Assembly (NCBI RefSeq): GCF_000717715.1
Contig: NZ_JOAI01000037.1
Span: forward strand, 108,038 to 172,037
DNA from: Streptomyces sp. NRRL B-24484
GTDB lineage: Bacteria; Actinomycetota; Actinomycetes; Streptomycetales; Streptomycetaceae
Direction: 5' to 3'
DNA length: 64,000 nucleotides
The notes beneath the pieces were generated by a model. That model was not told the origin of the DNA. It did not search any database and saw only the letters and a list, made by a program, of their open reading frames with translations. A program made the translations under genes and the position numbers. Shown in pieces: positions 9,166 to 19,995 of the stretch (position 1 is the stretch's first letter; each line of letters starts with the position of its first letter).

Positions 9166-9829
9166 ATGCGTGCACCCACCCGTCCGGCCGGCCGTCGCGA
9201 TCGCCCCCGGCTGCCCGTCGGCTTCGCCGTCGTCGCACTCGTCCTGGCCGGCGCCGGCCTCGGACTGGCACCTTCGGCGACGGCCGCCCTGCCCGACGTC
9301 CAACTGATCGTCAACGGGAGCTTCGACTCCGTCCCGTGGATCTGGGACTGCGAGCCGACCACCTCCCGGAGCCACCTCCCGCACGAGCACTACGTCACCG
9401 GCCGGCCGACCGCCGACAGCTACGCCGGCTGCACCCAGCGGGTCCGGGTCCAGCCGAACTCCAGCTACAGGCTGTCCGCCTCGGTGCGCGGCCCGTACGT
9501 GTTCGTCGGCGTCTCGGGCTCCGGCACCGAACCGGTCGCCACCTGGTCCTCCCAGAGCGACTGGAACGGCCTGTCGTTGCAGGTCACCACGGGCGCGGAC
9601 ACCACCGAGCTGACGGTGTACTTCCACGGCTGGTACGGACAGGGGTCCTACGACGTGCGGCAGATGTCCTTCACCGGGCCCGGCGTCACCCCGAACCCCT
9701 GCGGCGAGTCCGCCGCAACGCAGACGCCGAGCGGCAGCCCTGCGTCCGCCTCGCCGAGCCCCAGCTGCATGCGCACCTATTTCCCCTGGTCAACCGTCAG
9801 TTCAGCCCGGTGCCCGACGGCCGGCACGC
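9166..9829 (+). pseudogene. Secreted carbohydrate-binding module without catalytic domain or stop codon
   Basis: The product opens with a Sec signal peptide (basic RPAGRRDRPR, then a hydrophobic core FAVVALVLAGAGLGL, then ATA-A). A beta-sandwich module follows (VNGSFD...NSSYRLSASVRG...VYFHGWYGQGSYDVRQMSFTGPG) like the cellulose/chitin-binding modules of streptomycete chitinases. Next comes a Thr/Pro/Ser linker (TQTPSGSPASASPSPS) where a glycoside hydrolase would normally begin. No hydrolase follows, and the frame has no stop before the terminator at 9830-9868; it stays open to 11076 across the antisense sigma-lectin gene. This is most simply the 5' remnant of a chitinase-like gene after deletion. 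Confidence 0.7.
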
Positions 9830-9868
9830 CGGGCCCGTTCCTCGCCGCACATGCGGGGAACGGGCCCG
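9830..9868. terminator. Strong terminator hairpin
   Basis: A perfect 12-base outer stem (CGGGCCCGTTCC with its complement) encloses an inner CCGC-ACAT-GCGG hairpin. It is placed 66 bases after the stop of the minus-strand sigma-lectin gene and also lies across the open frame of the plus-strand CBM fragment. Confidence 0.85.
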
Positions 9869-9933
9869 ATGGGTGTCCGTTGCGGGGCTGCCTCCGCCGG
9901 TCCCGTACGTCCGGGTCCGGAGGCGCGCGGCGC

Positions 9934-11496
9934 CTACGCGCCGACCGGGCGCTGCTGCCAGCGGACCGCCGGGCCGTCGTCGTACGGGCGCTGCACCAGT
10001 CGGCCGCCCGCGCCCGGACCGCCGGCGCCCGGACCGCCGTCCCCGGAGCGGCCTTCCAGGCCGAGGACGAGGCCGCTCGCCGCGTTGACGACCTGGTCGC
10101 CGCAGAACCGCCAGACGGTGCCCTCGTGTTCGCCCGCGCAGTCCTGCTGCACGAGCGGGGCGCCGTCGGTCGTGCGGCCGCCGGTGGCCAGGCAGCGACC
10201 GGTACCGGCGTTCTTGATCTGCACTCCCGCGTCGCCGGGGATCACGATCCAGGTCTGGCCGGCGGTCCGGCGGCAGGGCCGCTGCGTGAGGGCACCACCG
10301 GGGTCGGCCTGGGCGCACAGGCCGGTCGTCCGGTTCACGAAGGCACGGGAGCCGGGCGGCGGCGCGAAGACCGACGGCGTGGCCTTCCGGCTGGGCGTGG
10401 CGCTGGCGACGGCCGGTTCGGGCCGGAAGGACTCGGCGACCCCGACGGCTGCGACCGGCGCCGCCGGAAGCGTCGGTTCCTGACGCACGGCTGCGGCATC
10501 GGGGGTGGCCGGCGCGCCGCCGGCCGGTGCACCGCCGGCACCGGGCAGCAGGACGACGACGGCCGCGGCGGCACCGGCGAACGCGGTGGCGGTCGCCGTC
10601 CACTTGGCCGCCGCGGACCGGGAGACGGCCGCCAGCTTGGCGGCGGCCAGGTGCAGGCCGTGCCCTGCGGCGGACGACCAGAGGCCGGCCGGGTCCCAGA
10701 GCAGGATGCCGGCGGGCAGGACGGCGCCGAGGCGGCCGTTGAGGTCGCGCAGGTCGCGTTCGGCGCGGGCGCAGCCTGGGCAGTTCTGCAGGTGGCGGTC
10801 GAGGTGGCGGGTGGTGCGCTTGTCGGGCCGGCGGATGGACGCGGCGAGCATGCTGCCGTAGTGGCGGCATTCGTCGTCGGCGGTGGTCGTGAGGTGGGCC
10901 CGCAGGTAGGCCTCGCGCAGGCCCTCGCAGGCGCGGGCGACGAGGGAGCCGGTGCCGCTGACGGTGAGGCCCAGGCGTTTGGCGGTGGCTGCGGCGGGTT
11001 CGCGTTCGACGACCGCGTGCCAGAGGACGGCCTGCCAGCGTTCGGGGAGCGACCGGTAGGCCTGCAGGACGAGTGAGCCCTCTTCGGCGGCGAGGAGCGC
11101 GTCGTCGACGTCCTGGCCGCAGGGCAGGGACTCGGCCCAGGCCTCGAAGTCGTCGGACAGCAGCGTGCGGGCGCGGTCCCGGGACCATTCCACGGCCACG
11201 TGCCGCACGCACGTCAGCAGGTAGGGGCGCCAGGCGTGTTGGGGGCCGGCGCCGGCGGTGACGGCGCGGTAGGTCCGGGCGAAGGCCTCGGCGGCCAGGT
11301 CGTGCGCGGTCGCCGTGTCGCGGCAGCAGGTGCGGGCGTAGCCGAGGACGGCGGTGTGGTGGCGGGCGAAGACCTCGCCCATCACGTCCTGGACGGCCGG
11401 GCCGGCGAGCGGGCCGCCGTCGCGCAGCAGTGCGGCCAGTTCGGCGTCGCCGAGGTGATCGAGTGTCGTCTGACGGACCGTCGCGGATGCGCTCAA
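9934..11496 (-). CDS. Sigma-70-like protein fused to zinc finger, membrane segment and ricin-type lectin
   Basis: This 520-residue protein starts at a TTG preceded by AGGAG at a six-base distance. Residues about 30-190 look like an ECF sigma factor: region 2 (ARHHTAVLGYARTCCRDTATAHDLAAEAFARTYRA) and region 4 (YRSLPERWQAVLWHAVVE...AKRLGLTVSGTGSLVARACEGLREAY). A zinc-finger anti-sigma motif H-x3-C-x2-C (HLQNCPGC) near 225 follows. After it come a hydrophobic segment (AFAGAAAAVVVLLPG), a Pro/Ala linker, and a beta-trefoil ricin domain with QTW and QW-type repeats (about 390-520). Known sigma/anti-sigma pairs are separate proteins; here both plus an external sensor-like lectin are in one chain. 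Its divergent neighbour has the same layout. Confidence 0.8.
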   Translation of the reverse strand: MSASATVRQTTLDHLGDAELAALLRDGGPLAGPAVQDVMGEVFARHHTAVLGYARTCCRDTATAHDLAAEAFARTYRAVTAGAGPQHAWRPYLLTCVRHVAVEWSRDRARTLLSDDFEAWAESLPCGQDVDDALLAAEEGSLVLQAYRSLPERWQAVLWHAVVEREPAAATAKRLGLTVSGTGSLVARACEGLREAYLRAHLTTTADDECRHYGSMLAASIRRPDKRTTRHLDRHLQNCPGCARAERDLRDLNGRLGAVLPAGILLWDPAGLWSSAAGHGLHLAAAKLAAVSRSAAAKWTATATAFAGAAAAVVVLLPGAGGAPAGGAPATPDAAAVRQEPTLPAAPVAAVGVAESFRPEPAVASATPSRKATPSVFAPPPGSRAFVNRTTGLCAQADPGGALTQRPCRRTAGQTWIVIPGDAGVQIKNAGTGRCLATGGRTTDGAPLVQQDCAGEHEGTVWRFCGDQVVNAASGLVLGLEGRSGDGGPGAGGPGAGGRLVQRPYDDGPAVRWQQRPVGA

Positions 11497-11848
11497 CCTT
11501 CGCTCCTGTTCGTGCGGGGGGTGGCCGGGCGGCGAACGGCCCGGCTGGTTCGGGCCCCGGGATCGTCGACTTCCGGCCGGATTGCGGGCCAGTGTGTCAT
11601 GGCCCCGCGCAGACCGTCGTCGCAGGTCGGGAGCCACGGGCCGGGCGGGCACCGGGTCCACCGGATCCCCCGGCGCCGTACCGCGCACCGGCGGCGGCGG
11701 GCGTCCGCGCGTGCTCCCTTGGATCGTTCGCGGTCATCCGTTGGTGCACCGCGACACCGGTCGGCCGCCGCATAACGAGTTGGCAAAAAAGCAGGACGTC
11801 CGGCCGCCAGGCCGGTCTTCCCCTGCAGGAACCGAACGGAAGCAAGGA
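11497..11848. promoter_or_regulatory. Divergent promoter region between the two sigma-lectin genes
   Basis: These 352 bases contain no gene. They must hold both promoters of the divergent pair. An A-rich run (11786-11792) and a CCGGCC-GCCA-GGCCGG hairpin near 11800-11817 lie close to the plus-strand start. No confident -35/-10 pair was assigned. Confidence 0.45.
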
Positions 11849-13591
11849 ATGCCGTTGTCTGACCCAGCCGCCGATCCGCCGTCGGACGCCGAACGCACCC
11901 GCCGGCCCGCCGTACGCCCACTGACCACCCGCGAGAGCGAGGCGCTGATCGCCTACGCGCGTCGGCTGTGCCGTGACGCACGGGCCGCCCGGGAACTCAC
12001 TGAGGAGGTGTTCGCCGCGGACCTCCGCGGGACGGACCCGGAGCACGCCCGGCAGCCGGCCCTGCTGGCCGCCGCCCGGCGCACCGCCGCCACGTGGGCG
12101 GACAGCGGGCGTGCCGACCTGCTGTCACCCGCGTTCGCCGCCTGGCTCCGCACCCTTCCCCGCCCGAACGCCTCGGCCCAGTGCGCGCAGGCCGCCGTCG
12201 TCGCGGCCGAGGAGGACTCGGCCCTCCTCCAGGTCTTCCGGAAGCTGCCCGACGCCCTGCGGGCCGCCGTGTGGCAGGCCCTCGACGACGCGCCCGAGCC
12301 GGCTCCCCCGTCCCCTGCCACCGACGACGCCGCGGACGCCAATGCCGATGCCTCTGCTGCGGGACTGCCCGACCCGGAGGTCGTGGCGCGGTTCTACGGC
12401 GCCTACCTGCAGTACTACGTGGTGCACGCGCCCCGCCGGAGCTGCCGTCAGCTGGTCGCCAGGCTCGGCGACACCGTCCGCCGCGGCGACACCGACGAGG
12501 CCCTCGACCGCCACCTCGCCCGGTGCGGCGACTGCACCCGCGCCCGCGCGGACCTCGCCGCCGTCCACACCTGGCAGCGCCCCGCGCTCCGCGCAGGACT
12601 CCTGCTGTGGACGGGCGAGGAGCGGACGGGTGACCGGCGCACGGGCGAGGAAGCGCCGGAGGCGGCGGACACCGTGGTCCTGCCGGCCCTTCCCGCAGGC
12701 CTGTTCGCCTCGCTTCCGCAGGAGGGAACGCCGCCCCCCGCCCCGGTCCCCGTCCCAGTCGCGACCCCCGTCCCGGTCCCGGTGCCGGTCGCGAGCGCGG
12801 TGGCGCTCCCGTCGTCCACCGGGCCGTCCGACCCGGACGCGGCCGGTGCCGGGCCGCAGCGCCACTCCGACCGGACGGTCGTCTTCGCCCTCCTGGCGCT
12901 CGGCCTCGGCATCCTGACCGTGGCCGCCGCCACCATCGCCCCCGACCGCGCCGCACCCACCGCGGCCGCCCCGCCGGCCTCCCCGTCCCGCGCCGCCTCC
13001 CGGGCCGCCGTCCCGCCGAAGTCCTCCCCGACCGCCCCCGCGCCGTGGACACCCGTCTCCCCCGCGCCGGACGGGGGCTCCCCCGCGCCCGTCCCACCGA
13101 CGGCAGCTGACACCCCGTCGCCCTCGCCCACCTCCCGGATCCCCGCCTTCCGCCTCGTCAACGTGCGCAGCGGACTGTGCGTCCTGCCCGACGACCCCGG
13201 TGGCCGGGACGGCGGCGGCGTGCACCTCGGCACCTGCGACGGCAGTGCGGCGCAGCGCTGGCAGTTCCTGCAGAACAGCAGCGGGCTGCTGCAGGTCCGC
13301 AACGCGGCCGGCGGCCAGTGCCTGGACGGCACCACGGCGGGCGGCAACGTGGTCGCCGTCGTCCTGCAGGAGTGCCGTGCCGACCGCCGGGAGCAGCTGT
13401 GGAAGGCCGTCGCGAGCAGCCGACCCGCCGCCTTCCGCCTGCACTTCGTCCCGTGCGTCACCAAGAGCGACTACACCGACCACCTGCTCGGTCCCGGTGG
13501 CATCTGGCCCGGCCCGGCCAGGGCCGGTTCACCGGTCGTCCACCAGCCCAACTACTACGACAAGGACGACTTCCTCTTCACCACCGTCTGA
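11849..13591 (+). CDS. Degenerate sigma-like protein with zinc finger, membrane segment and ricin-type lectin
   Basis: This 580-residue paralogue of the divergent gene at 9934-11496 starts at an ATG behind AAGGA. Region-2-like sequence is visible (EALIAYARRLCRDARAARELTEEVFAADLRG). The region-4 helix-turn-helix is missing: after FRKLPDALRAAVWQAL the sequence becomes low-complexity PAPPSPATDDAADANADA. The anti-sigma-type H-x3-C-x2-C motif (HLARCGDC) remains near 225. A proline/valine-rich stretch, one transmembrane segment (VVFALLALGLGILTVAAATIA) and a C-terminal ricin domain (LVNVRSGLCVLPDDPG...GGQCLDG) follow. With region 4 lost it is unlikely to bind a -35 element; a sensor or modifier role for its partner is inference. 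Confidence 0.8.
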   Translation: MPLSDPAADPPSDAERTRRPAVRPLTTRESEALIAYARRLCRDARAARELTEEVFAADLRGTDPEHARQPALLAAARRTAATWADSGRADLLSPAFAAWLRTLPRPNASAQCAQAAVVAAEEDSALLQVFRKLPDALRAAVWQALDDAPEPAPPSPATDDAADANADASAAGLPDPEVVARFYGAYLQYYVVHAPRRSCRQLVARLGDTVRRGDTDEALDRHLARCGDCTRARADLAAVHTWQRPALRAGLLLWTGEERTGDRRTGEEAPEAADTVVLPALPAGLFASLPQEGTPPPAPVPVPVATPVPVPVPVASAVALPSSTGPSDPDAAGAGPQRHSDRTVVFALLALGLGILTVAAATIAPDRAAPTAAAPPASPSRAASRAAVPPKSSPTAPAPWTPVSPAPDGGSPAPVPPTAADTPSPSPTSRIPAFRLVNVRSGLCVLPDDPGGRDGGGVHLGTCDGSAAQRWQFLQNSSGLLQVRNAAGGQCLDGTTAGGNVVAVVLQECRADRREQLWKAVASSRPAAFRLHFVPCVTKSDYTDHLLGPGGIWPGPARAGSPVVHQPNYYDKDDFLFTTV

Positions 13592-14259
13592 CCTGCGCCG
13601 GCCCGGTCCGCGTTCCGGCCGTCGCCCTCGGCGCGCGGCAGGGAGGTGCTCAGCTCCGGGCACCTCCCGGACCTGTGCCGACCGAGAGGTGGTACAGCGC
13701 CGCCGGCCTGGGCAGGTGACACCTGGGGCGACCACTGCGCCGGCCCGCTCAGCCGGTCGATGGGCAAGGGGCCCCGCGGCTCGGGGTGCCAGATCAGGTC
13801 GACCAGGTCCTGGGGAGGGTCTCCTCCGTCGGCCATCGCCCGGACGTACGCCTTCGCCCGGCCGATGCCGAGGGCGGGAGCATGCTTGCGCAGGTGGCGA
13901 ACGGCTGCCATGGGACCGTCGGTTCGCAGGACGGCGCGGACGGCCGGAGCCACCGGGTCGGGCAGGTCCGCGGGCCGGACGCCCTTGAACCGCCAGAGGA
14001 AGTGCTTCTCCCAGCCGTCCGCGGCTGTGAGGACCGGAATGTGATAGATGCTCCCGTCCTCCTTGTCCACCAGGTACGGGCCGCCTCCGACGAGCATCGC
14101 GTGCGGATCGCGCGTCCGGATGTACTCCACCGCGTTCCAGCCGACCAGCCACCCCAGGGCATGGTCGCGCACGCTGTCGACGGCGACCTCCGCTTCTCCC
14201 CGCCAGTTCTGTGCGAGGAGGTCCTCCACCAGCTCGGCGGCCCTCTCCTGGGTGATCAC
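13555..14259 (-). CDS. YrhB/Imm35-type domain protein with L7/L12-like tail
   Basis: The reading from GTG 14259 gives VITQERAAELVEDLL, the usual opening of YrhB-type proteins. It then carries LGWLVGWNAVEYI...GGGPYLVDKEDGSIYHIP, the conserved core of that family (immunity protein 35 relatives). Residues about 105-150 (MAAVRHLRKHAPALGIGRAKAYVRAMADG) resemble the C-terminal fold of ribosomal protein L7/L12 used as a module in actinobacteria. The last 70 residues have no coding character and run 37 bases into the antisense lectin gene, so the true end or a frameshift lies before that. A further GTG at 14274 is an alternative start. Confidence 0.65.
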   Translation of the reverse strand: MITQERAAELVEDLLAQNWRGEAEVAVDSVRDHALGWLVGWNAVEYIRTRDPHAMLVGGGPYLVDKEDGSIYHIPVLTAADGWEKHFLWRFKGVRPADLPDPVAPAVRAVLRTDGPMAAVRHLRKHAPALGIGRAKAYVRAMADGGDPPQDLVDLIWHPEPRGPLPIDRLSGPAQWSPQVSPAQAGGAVPPLGRHRSGRCPELSTSLPRAEGDGRNADRAGAGQTVVKRKSSLS

Positions 14260-14436
14260 CGCACCATCATTCACCAGGGCACAACCGGGTTTCCGGCATC
14301 CCGGCCCTCGTGCGGCGGGGAGCTCGGTGCTCGGTCCCACGTGGAAGTGGGAGGTGCAGATCGACGATGCCCCGGTCACGCCGCGCGGCCCCGGGGCGGG
14401 TGCGGTGGTGGGGCAGGCTCGGTGGTGGGGCGGCAG

Positions 14437-14472
14437 GCGCCGGCCGGGCTGCTGGGGGCACCCGGCCGGCGC
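14437..14472. terminator. Strong isolated hairpin in a 574-base gap
   Basis: Perfect 12-base arms (GCGCCGGCCGGG and complement) flank a 12-base loop. The hairpin lies between the start of the YrhB-type gene and the CHRD-like gene, where no stop codon is near. It could be a leader attenuator of one of them; nothing else was recognised between 14260 and 14833. Confidence 0.45.
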
Positions 14473-14833
14473 GGCAGCCACGGGGGCCGGGGGATCCGGC
14501 GGCGCCGACCAGGGTCGCCGCCGGACCGTCCCGTCCCTCGTTGGGCTGTTGCTGGGAGAGAGGGCGAAACGGGCCGATCGACCCGCGGGTTTGCCCATTC
14601 TTTACCATCGGGGATCCGGAACGGCGGAGTCCGCCCCTCGCGGCCGAGGACGCCCCCGGGGGAATCGCACCGGCGATCCGACCCATCCGGGGGGACCCGG
14701 CCGCCGAACCAGGGGTACGAGCGTGTGACGGGCATCGGACACCGTGCCTCCGGCACTCCGGACCCGCTTCGCGAGCACGCCGGGGCCGGGGCCCGTCACG
14801 CGCACTCTCCTCAACCTCCCGGGGAGGTACCCG

Positions 14834-15469
14834 ATGAGGAAGGTCCTGATCCCCACCGCGATCGCCGCGCTGATCGTGCCGCTCGGCGCGGCGGTCGCCA
14901 CCGCCGACAGCGGCACCGGACACCACGGCGCCGACCGGCGGAACACGTTCACCATGGCGCTGCTGCTGCCGGTGGCCAACAACCGGGTGCACGGCATCGG
15001 CAACGCCACCGTGAACCTGCACGGCACCGAAGCCAGGATCACCGTCCACGTCCGCGGCCTGCTGAACCACGCCCCGCACGCCATGCACATCCACGTCAAG
15101 GGCTCGGGCGAGTGCCCGACCGCCGCGGACTCCACCCTGCACAACGGCCGCCTCGCGACCTCGACCGCCGACGGCCTGCCCGCCTACGGTCCGATCGGCA
15201 CGTCGCTGACCACCAGCGGCGACACGAGCCCCGCCAGTGCGCTGGCCGTCGACCGGTTCCCCTCCACCGGCACCTTCACCTACTCGCGCACGATCCACGT
15301 CACCGCCGACGTCGCCCAACAGGTCCGCCGCGACAACGCCGTGGTGGTCGTCCACGGCATCGACTACAACAAGAACGGCCGGTACGACGACGTCCTGGGC
15401 GCCAGTGAGCTCAACCCCGCCCTGCCCCAGGAAGCCACCGCCCCCGCGCTCTGCGGCCCCCTGCACTGA
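14834..15469 (+). CDS. Secreted CHRD-like domain protein
   Basis: This 211-residue exported protein has a signal peptide MRKVLIPTAIAALIVPLGAAVATA. The mature part has beta-strand sequence GIGNATVNLHGTEARITVHVRGL followed by HAMHIHVKGSGECPT, the arrangement of CHRD domains and of Cu/Zn superoxide dismutase-like folds. The latter's complete metal-ligand set is not evident, so enzymatic activity is doubtful. GGGAGG lies six bases before the ATG. The hairpin at 15481-15507 closes the unit. Confidence 0.75.
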   Translation: MRKVLIPTAIAALIVPLGAAVATADSGTGHHGADRRNTFTMALLLPVANNRVHGIGNATVNLHGTEARITVHVRGLLNHAPHAMHIHVKGSGECPTAADSTLHNGRLATSTADGLPAYGPIGTSLTTSGDTSPASALAVDRFPSTGTFTYSRTIHVTADVAQQVRRDNAVVVVHGIDYNKNGRYDDVLGASELNPALPQEATAPALCGPLH

Positions 15470-15480
15470 GCCGCCCCGCC

Positions 15481-15507
15481 GCCGCGGCCGGTCCGCCCGG
15501 CCGCGGC
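15481..15507. terminator. Bidirectional terminator hairpin
   Basis: Ten-base perfect arms (GCCGCGGCCG and complement) with a seven-base loop lie between the CHRD-like stop and the minus-strand stop codon at 15508, which abuts it. Confidence 0.8.
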
Positions 15508-15759
15508 TCACGGGCTGTCGACGCCGCCCGCGCGGACCTTCGCCTCGATCAGGGCAGTCAGGCGGGTCAAGCCCGGGCGGTCGTCCTCTCCGTGACGGGA
15601 GAGCAGTTCGTAGCGGACGTCACCGCCGGAGCGCTGCCGGCGGCCCTGGAGGACGGGCAGGAGGGAGGGGTCGGCGAGGAAGTGCTGCCCCCCGGTGAGT
15701 CCCTCGGTGCGGGGGTCGCCGGCCGCACGGTTCCCGGCGCTGCGGGAGACCAGCGACAT
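15508..15759 (-). CDS. Short hypothetical protein
   Basis: This 83-residue protein ends RYELLSRHGEDDRPGLTRLTALIEAKVRAGGVDSP, which has normal amino-acid composition and codon bias. The stop codon directly abuts a terminator, supporting a real gene. The start (ATG at 15759) is uncertain because only a weak GAGG lies upstream. No family was recognised. Confidence 0.45.
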   Translation of the reverse strand: MSLVSRSAGNRAAGDPRTEGLTGGQHFLADPSLLPVLQGRRQRSGGDVRYELLSRHGEDDRPGLTRLTALIEAKVRAGGVDSP

Positions 15760-15969
15760 GCGCGAGTGCCCTCGGTTCTCATACCCGACCCGCGACCACC
15801 GGCGAGCCGCGCGGGTGGGACTTCCGGTGGGACGCCGCGTTCGCGGTCGAGTTCGCCATGTGCTCCAGCCCGGGGCCTGACCCGGGGTCAAGGTCAACCC
15901 GCCGGTTCCGCGACCGGGTTCCGTGGCAGACGGCTGCGCCGGCGGCCCGCGGCGTGCTTACGTGGCTCC

Positions 15970-18719
<2,750 letters not shown>

Positions 18720-18764
18720 GCCCGAACACCGGCTCCACCGGGTCGATAGAAGCCCACGCCGACA

Positions 18765-19223
18765 TCACTCCAGGTCGACATCGGCGACGCCCTGCAGCGC
18801 CGCCCCGCCGGCCCGTGCCTCGTCCAGCCGGTCCGCGAACTCCTGCGCCCGGCGGCCCGGTGCGACGTCGGCGAGACCGGTCGGCCAGGTGCCGGGCGGC
18901 ACCACGGTCACCAGCACCCCGCCGGCCTCGGCCGCGGCCTCCAGCCACGCCGCCGGAGCGTCCATCACGGGGTCGGGCTCCCACGCCTCGCGCCCGCCGA
19001 TCAGCACCAGCCGCACGAACCGCCCGCCGCGGACCTGCACCGTCCCCGTCGTGGCGGGCGGCCGGCCGACGGCCACGAAGCCGCTCTCCCAGGCGTCCGT
19101 CGCCAGTCCGCCCCAGTGGCCCTCGTCGACCTCGACGACGATCTCGGCCACCAGCGTGCCGTCGTCCGTCTCCCGCACCACCAGCGCCCACAGCACCGGC
19201 CCTTCGCCCGCAGCACCCGTCAC
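18765..19223 (-). CDS. Hypothetical acidic protein
   Basis: This 152-residue soluble protein is rich in Asp, Glu and Gly (LWALVVRETDDGTLVAEIVVEVDEGHWGG), predicted alternating beta/alpha. It has no signal or membrane helix. It is convergent with the transglycosylase gene and divergent from the membrane protein at 19326, with the 26-base palindrome between them. No family was recognised. Confidence 0.65.
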   Translation of the reverse strand: MTGAAGEGPVLWALVVRETDDGTLVAEIVVEVDEGHWGGLATDAWESGFVAVGRPPATTGTVQVRGGRFVRLVLIGGREAWEPDPVMDAPAAWLEAAAEAGGVLVTVVPPGTWPTGLADVAPGRRAQEFADRLDEARAGGAALQGVADVDLE

Positions 19224-19287
19224 GCCCGGTCCAACGAGCGGGGCCCGCCGAACACACGCCCCGGACCGGGTGAGCGCACGTCAGGGC

Positions 19288-19313
19288 GCAGCTGAGTACG
19301 GGTACTCAGCTGC
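19288..19313. promoter_or_regulatory. Perfect 26-base palindrome (operator candidate)
   Basis: GCAGCTGAGTAC and its exact complement are separated by two bases. It lies in the 102-base divergent region between the genes starting at 19223 and 19326. A two-base spacer is too short for a stable RNA loop without losing pairs, so a DNA-binding dimer site is more likely than a terminator. Confidence 0.65.
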
Positions 19314-19325
19314 TCGTGGCGGCGG

Positions 19326-19787
19326 ATGGTGTGTGCTGCCGTCATGACGACGATCCATCCGGCGCGGACGGCGCCGCAGCGGCTCTCCCGGGCGGGCGAC
19401 CTCCTCGCGGCCCTCGCCGGGCTGCTGCCGGCCGCCGTGGTCCTCGGGTACGCGCTGCTGGCCGTGGGCACGGCGGGCTGGGCCGCGCAGTACGACGGCA
19501 TGTCCCCGAGCACCGGCGGCGAGACCGCGGTCATCGGGGTGACCGCCGTCGTCGCCGGGGTGGTCGCCCACGCCCTGCGCCGGCAGGCCCCGATCACGGC
19601 CGTCACCCAGGGTCTCGTCGCGCTGGTCGCGGGCCTGCTCACGGCGCTCCTGCTCTCCCCCGCCACTCCCGGCGGGCACCCCGCGCCGACGCCCTCCCCC
19701 ACCACGACCGAACAGGTCCGGCCGTACGGCTACGGCCCGTGCCGCAGCGGCGGCACCAACGACGAGTGCAAGTACTCCGGCGGCTGA
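19326..19787 (+). CDS. Small membrane protein
   Basis: This protein of up to 153 residues has three hydrophobic segments: LLAALAGLLPAAVVLGYALLAVG, AVIGVTAVVAGVVAHAL and LVALVAGLLTALLL. They are followed by a Pro/Thr linker and a C-terminal tail with two cysteines (YGPCRSGGTNDECKYSGG). The ATG at 19344 (MTTIHPARTAPQ) is an equally good start. The 26-base palindrome lies directly upstream. No family was recognised. Confidence 0.7.
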   Translation: MVCAAVMTTIHPARTAPQRLSRAGDLLAALAGLLPAAVVLGYALLAVGTAGWAAQYDGMSPSTGGETAVIGVTAVVAGVVAHALRRQAPITAVTQGLVALVAGLLTALLLSPATPGGHPAPTPSPTTTEQVRPYGYGPCRSGGTNDECKYSGG

Positions 19788-19995
19788 ACCGCGCCCCGCA
19801 CCACAGGACCCGCCCGCCCCGCAGCACCCACCCGCACCGCACCGGTCGACGCCGCCCGCACCTGGCCGGAAGCAGCACCCACCGGAGGCGGAACGGTTCA
19901 TGACGGACCGTCAGCTGCAATGTCTCGTCTAGGGTCGCAATCGCCAGCGAGCGGAGCATGCCGGCGGTTCGTCGGCCCGACGGCGCGGAGGACGA

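Noticed and set aside
9934-11076. Continuation of the CBM frame as a 636-residue secreted protein
   Set aside because: Beyond 9830 the frame crosses a terminator and reads the antisense of a well-supported sigma-lectin gene; its composition there is not protein-like.
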